NCBI RefSeq assembly: GCF_014529535.1
Contig: NW_023503807.1
Span: 1,897,332 to 1,961,331 of the forward strand
Direction: 5' to 3'
DNA length: 64,000 bases
From: Bradysia coprophila
Taxonomy: Eukaryota > Arthropoda > Insecta > Diptera > Sciaridae
Position 1 is the stretch's first letter. Each line of letters opens with the position of its first letter. Under the pieces are notes generated by a model. It had not been told where the DNA came from and did no database searches. It saw only the letters and a list, made by a program, of their open reading frames with translations. A program made the translations under genes and the position numbers. This document shows, one piece after another, positions 23,851 to 34,751 of this stretch.

Positions 23851-26070
23851 ACTCCACTCAACAAAAAGTACTCTGTGAGAGAGCGAGCTGTCAAATAAAC
23901 AAAGAAAAATTTGAAAAAAAATCAATTTTGTCTCTCACACGGAGTACTTTTTTCGTAAGAGGAAACTAAGCATTAAGGTTTAAATTGCTTCTCCATAAAA
24001 AAATCGGTATTAAATTCTACTGAATTTCAAAGAAAAAAAAATGTTTTGCGGTCCTTTCGATAGTTGGTAGAGTATTCTTATTGTCTAATGTCTAATCGTA
24101 CTGTCGCTTTTGCTATATTTTTATAACGTTCTATTTTCATATGAAATGCTGCTCAAGCATATATATTCTGCGATGTAAGGTTTCGGGTTTAAAGTACGAA
24201 GCATTTGAAAATTGTTTTCAGTGGGTACACGGACAGTATAGCGGACTGACTTTCCTATTTTTCTGTTTCGTACTATCACGCGTATTGTAGATTTTACTAC
24301 GTATGTAACTCTCCCAACAAAAAACCGCGCGACATAAGAGTTTCCACATTAACAATGAAGAAAAGTAGCTTTTCCGGTATATTTGTTCGGCATCGCATTT
24401 TTTTTTAAATTTATGACTTGCGTGTGCCACGGGTGTACCACTTTACCATAAAAATTGTCGTAAAATACCATCGATGTTAGGCAATTGTCGAAGACAATTA
24501 AAAGTTACCTATAACAGAAAATTGTTGTTGCCGAAAACTATAACATTCAGAAAATTAAAAAACGATTCGATGTTTTTGAACGACATTCAACAGGGCTGGT
24601 ACAAAAATCAAAAATGTTCTAAGCAACGACAATAAAAATTGTTCTGTTACACCCCTGTTAAAACCTTTAACTTATCAGCCATTTCGTACTCGTCGTTACA
24701 ATTTTGTTGTTGTTGTGCTAACACAAAAATTTCGGCTGTCACATTGACTCTACTTTGATACCGTTCATATATATGCACCGCTGCAGGTGCAATTTAAAAC
24801 ACATAATTTCCTCATTACGATCGAAAATCTAAATGTTTACCTGTTTTTAATGTGTTGTCGTATTGCTAATGAACGAACGATTGAACTAAAACATTTTTAT
24901 TCCATAAGTACAGCCATGGTCGTGCATAATAGAACACCGACAATTTTTTTGTAAAACTTTCCCACTTGATTTTCCATACTCCAGATTGTTCAAATGTAAA
25001 TCATTAAAAACGTTTGCGTACTTAATTTAACTGAAGAACATCATGCTTTCCGTTCTATATCTGAGGTCTTCTCCACATAAACTAAAATCGTTTTGCAACC
25101 AGCCAGAGCGCCTACACCCTTACACTGTATATGCATGCCGATTTCTGTAGAAATCATCGTTTTAGAAACGACAACCATATCGCAACAAATCTATTAAATC
25201 TGTTACTACGTTTGTATATGATACAAAATCAATTACTTCAACGTTTGTATCATACGATTCGCTATAATAAGAGGACGCTGGCCAGAGCTCATCATTAACA
25301 TTTTGTGGTCGTATTCGATAGCAGATGACTTAGCCATTTATATAAAGGTGGCCCTGTTATGGTGGTTTAGGTGGGTAATCTCGCACACGATTAAGAATGG
25401 GTGCTAATCAAATACGCCGGAGCAAGTTGGTTTACAACTACAAAATGAAAGACATTTTTTTTGGACAGAACGTTTATTTCGCATGTTGAGGGGACGAGAA
25501 TCAAATAAAGTTTTTCTCAAATGTTCGTTATATATTCGTCACGTCATATGACGCAACTAAGACGACGCATTTTTCAGCGTGTAGATATTTACTGCGTCAA
25601 CACTAACTAGTGATAGTTTCTAGATTTCGCCAGATTGATATATCACTCTCAAACAGTTTCGTTTTGTTAAACCTAATCGATTTGCATGACCCAATATGGT
25701 TTTTCCAACGTATATCGTTTTAGATAATCTTAATGGACTCCTAGCATTTCACTATGAAAACATTGATCGACACCAAAACGTTGGCACATATTTGCTTTTG
25801 CTTCGACGTAGGCGAGTAATATCTCAGCCGAATTTTCATTTCCACTAGAGGTGGTAGATGTAGCTTGTATTAGGTGACCATTCGATTCTGTATGGCGAAT
25901 ATTTGAGAACAAAACACCTACTAAAGTGCTCAATGGCAACCAGTGTCGATAATACAGGGACTAAAATAAGGATTTCTGTGCAGGTGGGAAACCTTTCAAC
26001 GGGGCGCCTAAAAACGAAATCTTGGGCGCCAAAGTAACAATTTTTTATGCCAAAGTAATATCATGACCGT

Positions 26071-26574
26071 AAGTCTGGAGAGGGATTGCGGAATCACTTC
26101 TCTTTCTCAATTCTATCAAAACTCTACTGATAGATAACGATTCACTACTTCACTGAAAGATGTCGCAGCCACAAGGCCAATGTCAACAGAAAAATAATTA
26201 ATTTTTTCTCAACGGATTTCAGTCAAATAAAATGCCATCGTAAAGCCCATGACCTCAGGACTCTGGCACAGTAATCAGTTTTTTAATCGGCCCTATATCG
26301 CAGCTATATGCTTGGCGATAAGAATTTGAAAAAACGTTTGCTGTCATTTCATCCATTCGTCAGACTCTTATCGCCAGGCCGATATAGGGCCGATTGAAAA
26401 ACTGATTACTGCTGCAGAGTCCTTCAGTCCGTCCAGTAAAAAATTAATTATTTTTCGGTTGACATTGGCTTTGTTGCGACATATTTCAGTGAAGTAGTGA
26501 ATCGTTCTCTAACAGTAGAGTTTTTATAGAATTGAGAAAAGAGAACTGATGCCGTAATCCCTCTCCTGAGTCTT
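26071..26574. mobile_element. Foldback element, about 500 bp
   Basis: AAGTCTGGAGAGGGATT at the left corresponds to the inverse of AATCCCTCTCCTGAGTCTT at the right. Further inside, AATCGGCCCTATATCG and CGATATAGGGCCGATT pair around a centre near 26330. Arms are about 230 bp and moderately diverged. Confidence 0.78.
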
Positions 26575-26611
26575 ATTCGAAAAATCACTCAAAATGTCCA
26601 TGAGTAATTCG

Positions 26612-26721
26612 GGGTCATTCAAATAGTGCGCACGCTAAAAACGTGAGACAAAACATCTTTTTTGTATGCGATTTGGATGTTTTGTCTCATGTTTTTAGCG
26701 TGCGCACTATTTGAATGACCC
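26612..26721. mobile_element. 110-bp palindromic MITE
   Basis: GGGTCATTCAAATAGTGCGC and ACGCTAAAAACGTGAGACAA form a 46-bp terminal inverted repeat that is almost perfect with the right half ending GAATGACCC. The loop is under 20 bp. No clear target duplication is seen. It lies 38 bp after the preceding foldback. Confidence 0.8.
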
Positions 26722-27137
26722 TTAACCGATTTCTCAAAACATTTTTTTTGTTCGACGAAGAATCAAATTCCTGTGGTTCAGTTCATAGACAGGTTCGAAA
26801 AAATCAAATTAAAAGGTTTTATTCCTTCAGTATTCTATTTTCAACTTTAAGATTTCCGAATCGATCTCATAATTTTCCTCTGAAAAATACTTTCAAAAAG
26901 TTATTAGCTTCAACATCATCTTCGTCTTTTTTCTTATGATTAAAAGAAACAAACAAGTGGATTCGATGAAATCTACTACGCTGTAGACATCTACTAAATA
27001 TTTATATCAAAATACTAAATACTACTGTTAGTGTAAATATCATTCCCTTATTTGAAAGCTGCAATCCAAGGGTTTAGTGGTATGGTTGGAGCGCTGCATA
27101 AAAAAGCGGTCGAATCCGATATATCAAATTTGTGTAC

Positions 27138-27230
27138 AGGAATTCACATTCAAATGTTGATATCTCCGTTGTTTTTAAGGAATAAGAACCAGATTTTGCT
27201 AGGTTTGCATCTTTTACGGAGCTTTATCAG
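27138..27230. repeat. Half copy of the 59.8-kb foldback family
   Basis: GGAATTCACATTCAAAT, ATCTCCGTTGTTTTTAA and GATTTTGCTAGGTTTGCATC occur in the same order and spacing as in the left arm of the foldback at 59825-60081. The matching second arm is absent. Confidence 0.65.
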
Positions 27231-27855
27231 CCATTATCATTTCTCAGATACGTTCAATGCGCCGCAGGCAAAACTTTTTTTAAAATTAGATTCTTCTCAT
27301 TATTGTCAGATAATTATAATTTTTCTTGTGGGTAAATTTAGATTCGCAGGTGGGAATTAGAGGGGCGCAGGTGGGAAAATTCCCACCTTCGATGTTCCTT
27401 AGTTTAGTCCCTGCGATAATAGCTTCCAGGACAAAATAATTTAAACTTTGATCTCGTGTCTGTTTAACGAGATGGGAAGACTTTTTTTGATTGTTGCCGC
27501 TGCTTTGCAAAAAAAGTCCTATACGCTGTTGGCTTCACTTTCAATAGCTAGACGAACGTAAATCTTCGACTCACTCTTTTCAAGTGACATTTTAAACTAT
27601 TTTAATGAAACACCTAAAATATGTACTTGTTCTGTATAACCCACTATTTATAGATGATAAGATAGGCCATCAAATCTAGCCAGGGCCTAATTTTGATAAT
27701 TTCTTTCGTGAAATTTTTGGGACTTTTTTGAGAATTTTAGAAATTGTTTTGGAATTATATTTTCAAAAATATGCGCTCCCTTTCGATTCCAGAATTCTGA
27801 CAGTCCACGGCATTATGTCCATATATTGGACTTGACACGGTGAGCTTGAAATCAT

Positions 27856-28032
27856 TACCATCTCTAGCAAACAAACTACATTTGGTGGTAAAGTCGTTTG
27901 TGAAACTTTGCTGCTTGTTTACGATTCGTGTTTACTTCGAGCCCTATGAAGAAGCAGAGTTTCTCAAACTTAATTAATTCTCAAACCCCCGAATTCGATT
28001 TTTTTTTTAGAGAGTTTGTTTGCTAGATAGTT
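27856..28032. mobile_element. MITE, CAATACTCTCTC family, diverged copy
   Basis: TCTCTAGCAAACAAACTACA at the left and GAGTTTGTTTGCTAGA at the right are the same terminal repeats as in the 23666-23850 element. The outer few bases are altered and the target duplication is not recognisable. Confidence 0.6.
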
Positions 28033-28313
28033 TCCTGTTTGTGGTTCCACTAACAAAACAGAGATTTATTGATCGTATGAACAGATTTTTGACATAATTT
28101 CGACAGAAAGTTGATATTATCCGTTAGCCTAATATAAGTCTTAACCTTTCCAATGATACATCACATTTCTTACGAGTATAATTATGCTTTTAATCGTACA
28201 GATTGGTGCCGAGTCCTTAATGTAGTCTAATAAATAAACAATTTTCCTGTAAAACCCCTAAAATCGATTTCTTTCTAATAAATCCGACTCGACGAAACTA
28301 AAACCTCGGCTAT

Positions 28314-29724
28314 TCACTGCTGAATTGATATAGCTGTGGATGTCGTTGGAGTTGTGTCCGGAAGCGTAGGGATGGCTGTGGATGTTGTTGGAATCGTGTC
28401 AGTAGACGTAGGAATAGCAGTGGATGTCGTTGGAACTGTATCTGGCGACGTTGGAACAGCCGTGGATGTTGTTGGAATCGTGTCAGGAGACGTAGGAATA
28501 GCTGTGGATGTTGTTGGAATCGTATCAGGAGACGTAGGAATAGCTGTGGATGTCGTTGGAGTTGTGTCAGGAAGCGTAGGGATGGCTGTGGATGTTGTTG
28601 GAATCGTGTCAGGCGACGTAGGAATAGCCGTGGATGTTGTTGGAATCGTGTCAGAAGACGTAGGAATAGCTGTGGATGTTGTTGGAATCGTATCAGGAGA
28701 CGTCGGAAGAGCAGTAGATGTTGTTGGAATCGTGTCAGGAGATGTAGGAATAGCAGTAGATGTCGTTGGAACTGTATCTGGAGACGTAGGAATGGCAGTG
28801 GATGTCGTCGGAACTGTGCTGGGAGTCGATGTGACAGATGGTGGCGGTTCGCAATCATAGCCCACAGTACATAAATGCAAATCGGAGTTAAAGAGAGTCG
28901 TGCCGCTACAATTGTAAAATGCCCCATAAAGTATTCCACCATTCACAAAGCAGCGAGCATACCTTTTAAAATGGGTGTTCAATTAGGAATGTAAATTGTC
29001 TGCATGCCGTAGTTTTTTTAAATATCGACTTTCTTGAAATGTGAACACCCAACGCACTTCAAGCATGACTGGTACTCTAAATAGGGTACTGAAACTGGAC
29101 AGTGTGTCAACTATACAAAATAGCCCTCTATCCACTATATGATCACTTTTGCTTGAAGTGCGTATGTATCTTACGTGTACGCTCTTTACTCTGTTCAATA
29201 GACATAATAGACTCAAAGTATATACAACCATAACGCAGTCAGTTTTAGTAAATACGACTCTAGTTCCACTTTCCCTTTAGTATTGCACTTCTACAAATTT
29301 TCCTTCAGTGCTTTGTGGACTGCTGTTCCGCCTAGTTATGCATGCCGTAATAATTTAAGAATGATATCTTGAAAAATATTTGTTCAAGTGAATTTCCAGG
29401 TAAAATGACCACTTAACATAATAGCTTTCGTACGCGTCGTGCAAACTTGTTAAACCAAAATAATATTTAAAAAAGTTAAATTAAATGAATACTTACTGTT
29501 TACAAGTCGTATCTAAAGGATTTGGAAATGTTCCAACTGCATTCCTATCGTCGCAAATATCTTGAGCAGTTAATGCTGATTGGCATAATACTCCATTTCC
29601 GCCAAAGACAATTAAATGTGCAAGATAGGAAATTACCTATTTTTTAAGTATTTAAATCAAATCAGCAAAAATGTAATTGTACCGGTAAATTGTATTTCTA
29701 GGTTACCGGAAATTTAGTAGACAT
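28314..29724 (-). CDS. Secreted chitin-binding (CBM14) mucin
   Basis: Three exons on the minus strand: 29724-29707 (MSTKFP), 29636-29497 and 28962-28314, giving 268 aa. A hydrophobic signal peptide (ISYLAHLIVFGG region, about residues 1-22) is followed by one peritrophin-A/CBM14 domain with all six cysteines at 34, 51, 57, 71, 84 and 90 (spacing 16-5-13-12-5), split by the second intron after the second Cys. Residues 92 to about 262 are about twelve copies of the 14-residue repeat SPDTIPTTSTAIPT, a Thr/Ser/Pro mucin stalk expected to be heavily O-glycosylated. The family binds chitin in gut peritrophic matrix, trachea or cuticle; which tissue cannot be told here. The 18-bp first coding exon fits because its donor (CCG|GTAACC) joins in phase to the signal peptide. 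Intron 2 holds a MITE at 29050-29164. Confidence 0.9.
28325..28830 (-). repeat. 42-bp coding minisatellite in the mucin
   Basis: About twelve tandem 42-bp units, each 14 codons, encode the mucin stalk. Units vary mostly at wobble positions and at a few codons (SPDT, LPDT, STDT, SSDT, AIPT, AVPT, ALPT). The period keeps frame, so other frames are open too; the antisense 174-codon frame here is a by-product. Confidence 0.9.
29050..29164. mobile_element. MITE, CAACGCACTTCAAGC family, copy 1
   Basis: Terminal inverted repeats CAACGCACTTCAAGCA and TTGCTTGAAGTGCG in about 115 bp. It lies inside intron 2 of the mucin gene. The right end has lost its last bases relative to the 30140 copy. Confidence 0.7.
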
Positions 29725-30139
29725 TTTGGATTGTTAGGTCAAAATTTGTTTAAAGAAAATCAGTTGCTGAAAACGGACTGGATCAAAACTAACAACAACT
29801 GATCTCAACTAATGAAACTGGTCTCTTTCACTCGAATAAAACACTAACTGACAAAATAACGTTCTACTGTAGTAGACTTGTAGACTGATAGACTTGTATA
29901 ACAGGTGTCTGGTGCCTTTACTATCATTATTTATAATTTCTTGCAAGAGAGCAAATACTGATTACTCTTTTATGGATTATTTTTTTCACATTTTTTGCAG
30001 AATTTCGTGAAAATTCAAATATTTATGGCCAAAATAAAACAAAACTTTTGTAGGTCACGTAGATATCTCTGCAAATATGTAAACAAAAAGAATTAGGTGA
30101 GCAACAAGGCCTTTTATCACCTTTTATTTTGATAGCCTC

Positions 30140-30342
30140 CAACGCACTTCAAGCAAAAGTGCTATTAATGACAGCTGCCAAATAGAGTACTAATTTCTAG
30201 TAAAACATTTTCCAGATTTTTTTACAGTGCCAGTTCGATACACTGTCCAGATTCAGCAATGAATGTACCAACCCCTATAGAGTTTAGTTTCATTGAGTTT
30301 CAGTATCCTATTTAGAGTACCACTCATGCTTGAAGTGCGTTG
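30140..30342. mobile_element. MITE with 7-bp target duplication, CAACGCACTTC family
   Basis: 203 bp bounded by CAACGCACTTCAAGCA and TGCTTGAAGTGCGTTG, perfect inverted repeats except for the inner bases. TAGCCTC is present directly outside both ends (30133-30139 and 30343-30349). Confidence 0.85.
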
Positions 30343-30657
30343 TAGCCTCTCAAATATTCAAATCAAGAGAAGATGCAATCACGCAAATGTTTGGACAGGC
30401 TTTGCAATAAAACGGCCGATCGGTCATGTCTGTTATACACTTTCATCGGAATTTTGTTAATCAGCATAGATTATGAAATTTATTCAGTCCGTTGAAAAGT
30501 AGATCACTACCAGTTTCTGTTGACAGGCTGTTGACGAATTCCAAGTTTTTTAATTGGAAGGATACGCAGATTACTTAGTGAAAAAGACTTCAACTTGGAC
30601 ATTGACGACCTTGGACATATATTCGAATAACCTTGGACTTGATCTATTGCAAGCAGA

Positions 30658-30819
30658 GAAATGATAAGTTGGTACGCCTGTGGCGAGATAGAGGGAACAT
30701 TGGAATGCCAGTTGGCATACAAGAGAATGTATGATAGTAACATACAAATTCTATCACATTCTCTCCCATAAAAGCCAACTGTCATTACTATCGCCACAGG
30801 CGTACCAACGTATCATTTC
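30658..30819. mobile_element. Foldback MITE, 162 bp
   Basis: GAAATGATAAGTTGGTACGC and CTGTGGCGA are mirrored by TCGCCACAGGCGTACCAACG and TATCATTTC. The core also pairs (AGAGAATGTATGATAG and CTATCACATTCTCT), giving a nearly complete hairpin. Confidence 0.78.
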
Positions 30820-30997
30820 TTTGTGGTGCCCCATTGGTTTGAAAAAGTTTAAATATGACGATTCCCACTTAACAAAAAAAAACCTTCAAGCTGACGTTTC
30901 ACGTAATATGTACGTAATGAGTGCGTTTAACAGATTTGATGAACTTTGAACTATGAGCACAATTTCGTTGACTGGGAATAGGTAATGTATATAAACT

Positions 30998-31109
30998 CAA
31001 TGAAAGTGTAAAACAGGTATGGTCTTTTGTCCGTCCGGAGGACATAAAAATCAATGAAAGTGTAAAACAGGTATGGTCTATTGTCCGTCCGGAGGACATA
31101 AAAATTTGA
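30998..31109. repeat. Tandem duplication of about 56 bp
   Basis: Two adjacent copies of a unit containing GAAAGTGTAAAACAGGTATG and GTCCGTCCGGAGGACAT. A diverged inverted match (GACCATACCTGTCTAGACTT) follows near 31188. GGAGGACATAAAAAT ends each copy. Confidence 0.75.
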
Positions 31110-31431
31110 TTTTCGTACTTAAACGCACTCATTTTCATATTATTTTGACATAAAATGTGAGTGTGTTTAAGACGAATTTGCCGATCGACCATACCTGTCT
31201 AGACTTTCATTGTATAAACTCAAAGGTATGTTCTAAGGTCTAATTCAAACGCATTCATTTTCATATTATTTTGACATAAATAATGAATAGATTCAATGAT
31301 AAATCGACAGATTCGGAAGAATCTGCAATATTTGGTATTCATTGACAACAGTGAGATGAAATGGAAACATTTTGAAAAAAAGGCATGAATATTAACACTA
31401 GGTATGGCCAAATCATACAAGCAGGGCACAG

Positions 31432-31546
31432 ACGGATTTCGTTTGTTTTTGCGTTGATCGTACTCATTATCTGTGAAAATTTCAAGTTATGTTGAATATT
31501 TTTACAACAAATGAGTACGATCGATGCGAAAACAAGCGAAATCCGC
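31432..31546. repeat. Foldback repeat, 115 bp
   Basis: ACGGATTTCGTTTGTTTTTG with CGTTGATCGTACTCATT pairs with AATGAGTACGATCGATGCG and AAAACAAGCGAAATCCG. No target duplication was seen. Confidence 0.7.
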
Positions 31547-31739
31547 CTCGGCTAGAAAAAACTTTGTCCTTATCTAGTATTTTATACTCGTTGGTATTGG
31601 CTATTTGCATCGAAGCGTGCGATGCGTAGCCGAATATAATTGTATTAGTGAAAGAGTAACGTTCCACATAGAAAGTAACGCCGCCTGAATATTTTTAAAG
31701 TAGCCAATACTTCAATGAAAACGAAAACGATGTAAGGAA

Positions 31740-31842
31740 TGTGTTTTAAAAATTTTATTCGTCATGAATTCGCTTGTCGCTCACTTCATTGAAGCTACAA
31801 CTCGCAAAATTGCTTAAAATATACCGTCCACCACAGATTCGT
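31740..31842. repeat. Diverged copy of the 41.5-kb inverted repeat family
   Basis: GAATTCGCTTGTCGCTCACTTC, CAAAATTGCTTAAAATA and CCGTCCACCACAGATTCG follow the order seen at 41476-41589. A further fragment, GAACGAAGTGAGGGTGACAA, lies near 59072. Confidence 0.55.
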
Positions 31843-32559
31843 AAATAAATATTTCATGCAGTTTTGTGTCATTTGTTAAATAAAATAACTTACCGGAGAG
31901 GCGACATAACTACACGGTCAATATCGTCAGGAACGATACTATCGTTTTTTAGACGATACTATCGTCCAAAAAAACGATATTATCGTCCCAAAAATTTTCA
32001 TTCAGGACGATAATATCGTCTAAAATTATAAATTCTAAAATATTTTCAGGACGATATTATCGTTTTCTGGACGATATTATCGTTTAAAAAAACGATACAA
32101 TTGTTTTTAAACGATAATATCGTTTTTTGGACGATACTATCGTTTTTTTAGATGATACTATCGTCCAAAAAAACGATATTATCGTTCAAAAAACGATAAT
32201 ATCGTTTTTTTGACGATAATATCGTCCTGGATGAAAATATCCGCTGGACGATATTATCGTTATTTTCTATTTCTGAACAATTTTATCGTTATTGTGGACG
32301 ATATTATAGTCCTGGGCGATAATTTTTGGGACGATAATATCGTTCTGGACGATAGTATCATCCAGAACGATAATATCGTTTTTAATTAATTTTTTTTTAA
32401 ATTTGAGACGATAATATCGTCCAGGATGATAATATCGTTTTTAATTTATTTAAAATAAAAATTCTAGACGATAATATCGTCCAGGGCGATATTATCGTTC
32501 TGGATGGTTTTTGAAGACGAAACACAAAATTGAACAAAAATGTGTGGGGAAAATGTGGA

Positions 32560-33603
32560 ATATCTTAGCTCAACTCAAGAATTTTCTTGAGATTGAGTTG
32601 AGTTGAGAATTCAATCTCAACTCAACTTGTGATTGTGGTAATTTTGAGTATAATACCAACCATAGGGAAGTAATCCTTTTACGAAATTTGATTGTACATA
32701 AAAACGTTTTAACACGCCGAGCGAGCCGGCCCATTGCCCCAGAACGGAGCTGAGGGCCGCAATGCGAGCCGGACGCCGGAACAGTGTCGGTAACTTAGGA
32801 GTTAATTTTTTTTATCGCATCGTCTCATAATTAAATTAGTCTGTGTAAGTTTTTTTATATAAAATTTAAATTTACAGAACCAAATTATAGACGGCAAATA
32901 TATATTAAAAATTGGTTCATTTGGTTCCGTAAATTTAAATTTTATATAGAAAAATTACACAGACTAATTATGAGACGATGCGAGAAAAAAAAATTAACTC
33001 CTAAGTTCCGACACCGTTCCGGCGCCCGGCTCGCATTGCGGCCCTCCGCTTCGCTCCGGGGCAATGGGCCGGATCGCTCGGCGTGTTAAAACGCTTTTTA
33101 TGTACAATCTAAGTTGGTATTCATTTCGTAAAAAGATGAATTATTTAGGGACGAACTAAACGCCTTTACGTTTCATTTCGAAAAAGTGTGAATTTCCTAG
33201 GAAGGAACGAACAAAACGTCTTTACGTTACATTTTGTAAAAGGATGAATTCCCTGGGATCAAAGAGTTCGACTCGTACGACTGTAACATGTAACACTGCA
33301 GTTTTTAAATACTGATGTGTATGGACCAACGTATGTCGTGAGCACAACCGATTTTACGATTATTTAATTTCTATCAATAAATACTTTGTAAACTCTTTCT
33401 TTCACTTAATGTATCGAAACTATGCTTTCCCTGAAGGTTCTGCTAATTTTGAGGTAATCTTGAGATCTTAATCTCAATTCAACTTGAGATTGTGGTAATC
33501 TTGAGTTGAGATTAAGATCTCAAGAAAATCTTGAGTTGAGTTGAGATCTCAACTCAACTTAATCTCAAGATTATCTTGAGTTGAGCTAAGATATTCCACA
33601 TTG
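32560..33603. repeat. Second-level inverted pair, TCAACTCAAG-rich
   Basis: GTGGAATATCTTAGCTCAAC with CTCAAGAATTTTCTTGAG (from 32557) is mirrored by GAGTTGAGCTAAGATATTCC ending near 33598. Both sides are made of short TTGAGTTGAGAT / ATCTCAACTCAA palindromes. Direct repeats of about 60 bp containing CTTTACGTT lie inside at about 33120-33260. Confidence 0.75.
32690..33109. mobile_element. Third-level foldback, 420 bp
   Basis: GATTGTACATAAAAACG and TTTTAACACGCCGAGCGAGC at the left are inverted at the right as GCTCGGCGTGTTAAAACG and CTTTTTATGTACAATC. The arms contain a GC-rich block (GGCCCATTGCCCC, GGGCCGCAATGCGAGCC) that stands out from the AT-rich surroundings. The centre is near 32900. Confidence 0.88.
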
Positions 33604-34160
33604 AGGAAAGACGTTGACTTGATAAATAGCTGCAATAAAAAATATGATTTTTAATGGAGGAAGTTACCGACTTTGTGTGAGTAAATTGCCCTTCTTTTAT
33701 TTTTTGGTAGGTGACTTCCTCTGACAATCGTTTTTCGATATTTTGGAAGAGAATTCGGTTCTTGCTGCACCTCTGAGTAAAATTGAGTCCTGGACAATAT
33801 TACCACCCAAAACTAATCGATAATATCGTCCTGGGCGATATTATCGTTTTTTTAAACGATAGTATCGTCCTGGACGATATTATCGTTTAAGAAAACGATA
33901 ATATCGCCCAGGACGATATTATCGTACAGAAAACGAAAATATCCATTAGATTTTCTAGAACGGTAATATCGTCCAGAAAACGATAGTATCGTTTTCTGAA
34001 CGATAATATCGTCCAGAAAACGATACTATCGTCCAGACAATATTTTAGAATTTTCCAATTTAGACGATATTATCGTCCTGGATGAAAATTTTTTAGACGA
34101 TAGTATTGTCCAAAAAACGATAATATCGTTCCTGACGATATTGACGGTGTGGAAATGTCC

Positions 34161-34751
34161 CGCCACCTAACTTACCGTTTTGACCACTGACATATAAAAA
34201 ATATCTACAAAATCGCTACGCAATCCAATCTTATGACTATCTACTGGTGGAATTATGTAGTCTAACAACACTGCTACGTAGCATTTACGCAAAATAGTTT
34301 GTCAACACTGTTCCAACAGTGGTGAAAATGGTGAATTCATTCTGATGAGACTTGTAATGATATTTTCAGGTCAAGTAAAAAAAAACTCATTAAGAAGCGA
34401 TTACCGCTCGTCTAAAAAAATTAGTCAACTATCGACGTTCCACATGACCACATCTGTCTGTCATTTAAAGGTGTTTACTTTTATTGAATCTACTCTATAC
34501 AGACGGTACATATAAGCATTCATACACACAGAGGTTTACAATTATTTGGTGAGTATAAACGTCAAACTTATGAGATCTGGCAACGTTCAATTGACATTTG
34601 TAATTTTTATAAGAAACACACAGGCAGAAATGTGATTAAATAGAAAAGTTTAGTAGAAAATTTGTGCAAAACAGTTTAAAAACTGACGTTTTTCAATTAT
34701 TGGTAGCCTCTGCAAACCCTAAAACAGTGGAAAAAAGACGAATAACTGGAA
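34161..34751. other. Upstream region of Transportin-3
   Basis: No gene. This is the probable promoter and 5' leader of the Transportin-3 gene. A CATATAAGC sequence lies at about 34508, too far from the ATG to call with confidence. Confidence 0.4.

Larger units (their letters stand above)
21830..26070. other. Intergenic with several MITEs
   Basis: No supported gene. The segment just upstream of 21829 would hold the promoter of the prothymosin-like gene; no TATA box stands out. MITE-like inverted repeats at 22692-22809, 23055-23180 and 23666-23850 are listed separately. The rest is unremarkable AT-rich sequence. Confidence 0.5.
26722..28313. other. Intergenic with repeat fragments
   Basis: No supported gene. 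A half-copy of the 59825-60081 foldback arm lies at 27138-27230 and a MITE at 27856-28032. Frames at 26715-26939, 27052-27360 and 27286-27510 look like chance. GCAGGTGGGAA occurs three times (about 25981, 27348 and 27368). Confidence 0.5.
29725..31904. other. Intergenic, repeat-rich
   Basis: Contains the upstream region of the mucin gene. Two TCAGTT initiator-like hexamers lie on the minus strand near 29802 and 29857, about 80 and 130 bp above the ATG, with a TTTTATT run near 29840; these are only candidates. MITEs and foldbacks at 30140, 30658 and 31432 and a tandem duplication at 30998 are listed separately. No supported gene. Confidence 0.45.
31905..34160. mobile_element. 2.25-kb composite foldback with CGATA-palindrome arms
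   Basis: The outer ends are inverted: ACACGGTCAATATCGTCAGG at the left and CCTGACGATATTGACGGTGT at the right, with weaker matching extending to GGCGACAT and ATGTCCCGCC. The arms (about 31918-32510 and 33800-34150) are arrays of short palindromes of the type ACGATANTATCGT spaced by A- or T-runs or CC. Inside lie a second inverted pair built of TTGAGTTGAG-type sequence and a third, tight foldback (both listed separately). There is no transposase gene. Drosophila FB and Galileo elements also have arms built of short repeats, but the repeat itself is different here. Confidence 0.85.

Noticed and set aside
28336..28860. Plus-strand 174-codon frame rich in VDVVGIVSGDVG
   Set aside because: Antisense by-product of the 42-bp codon-phased repeat of the mucin gene.
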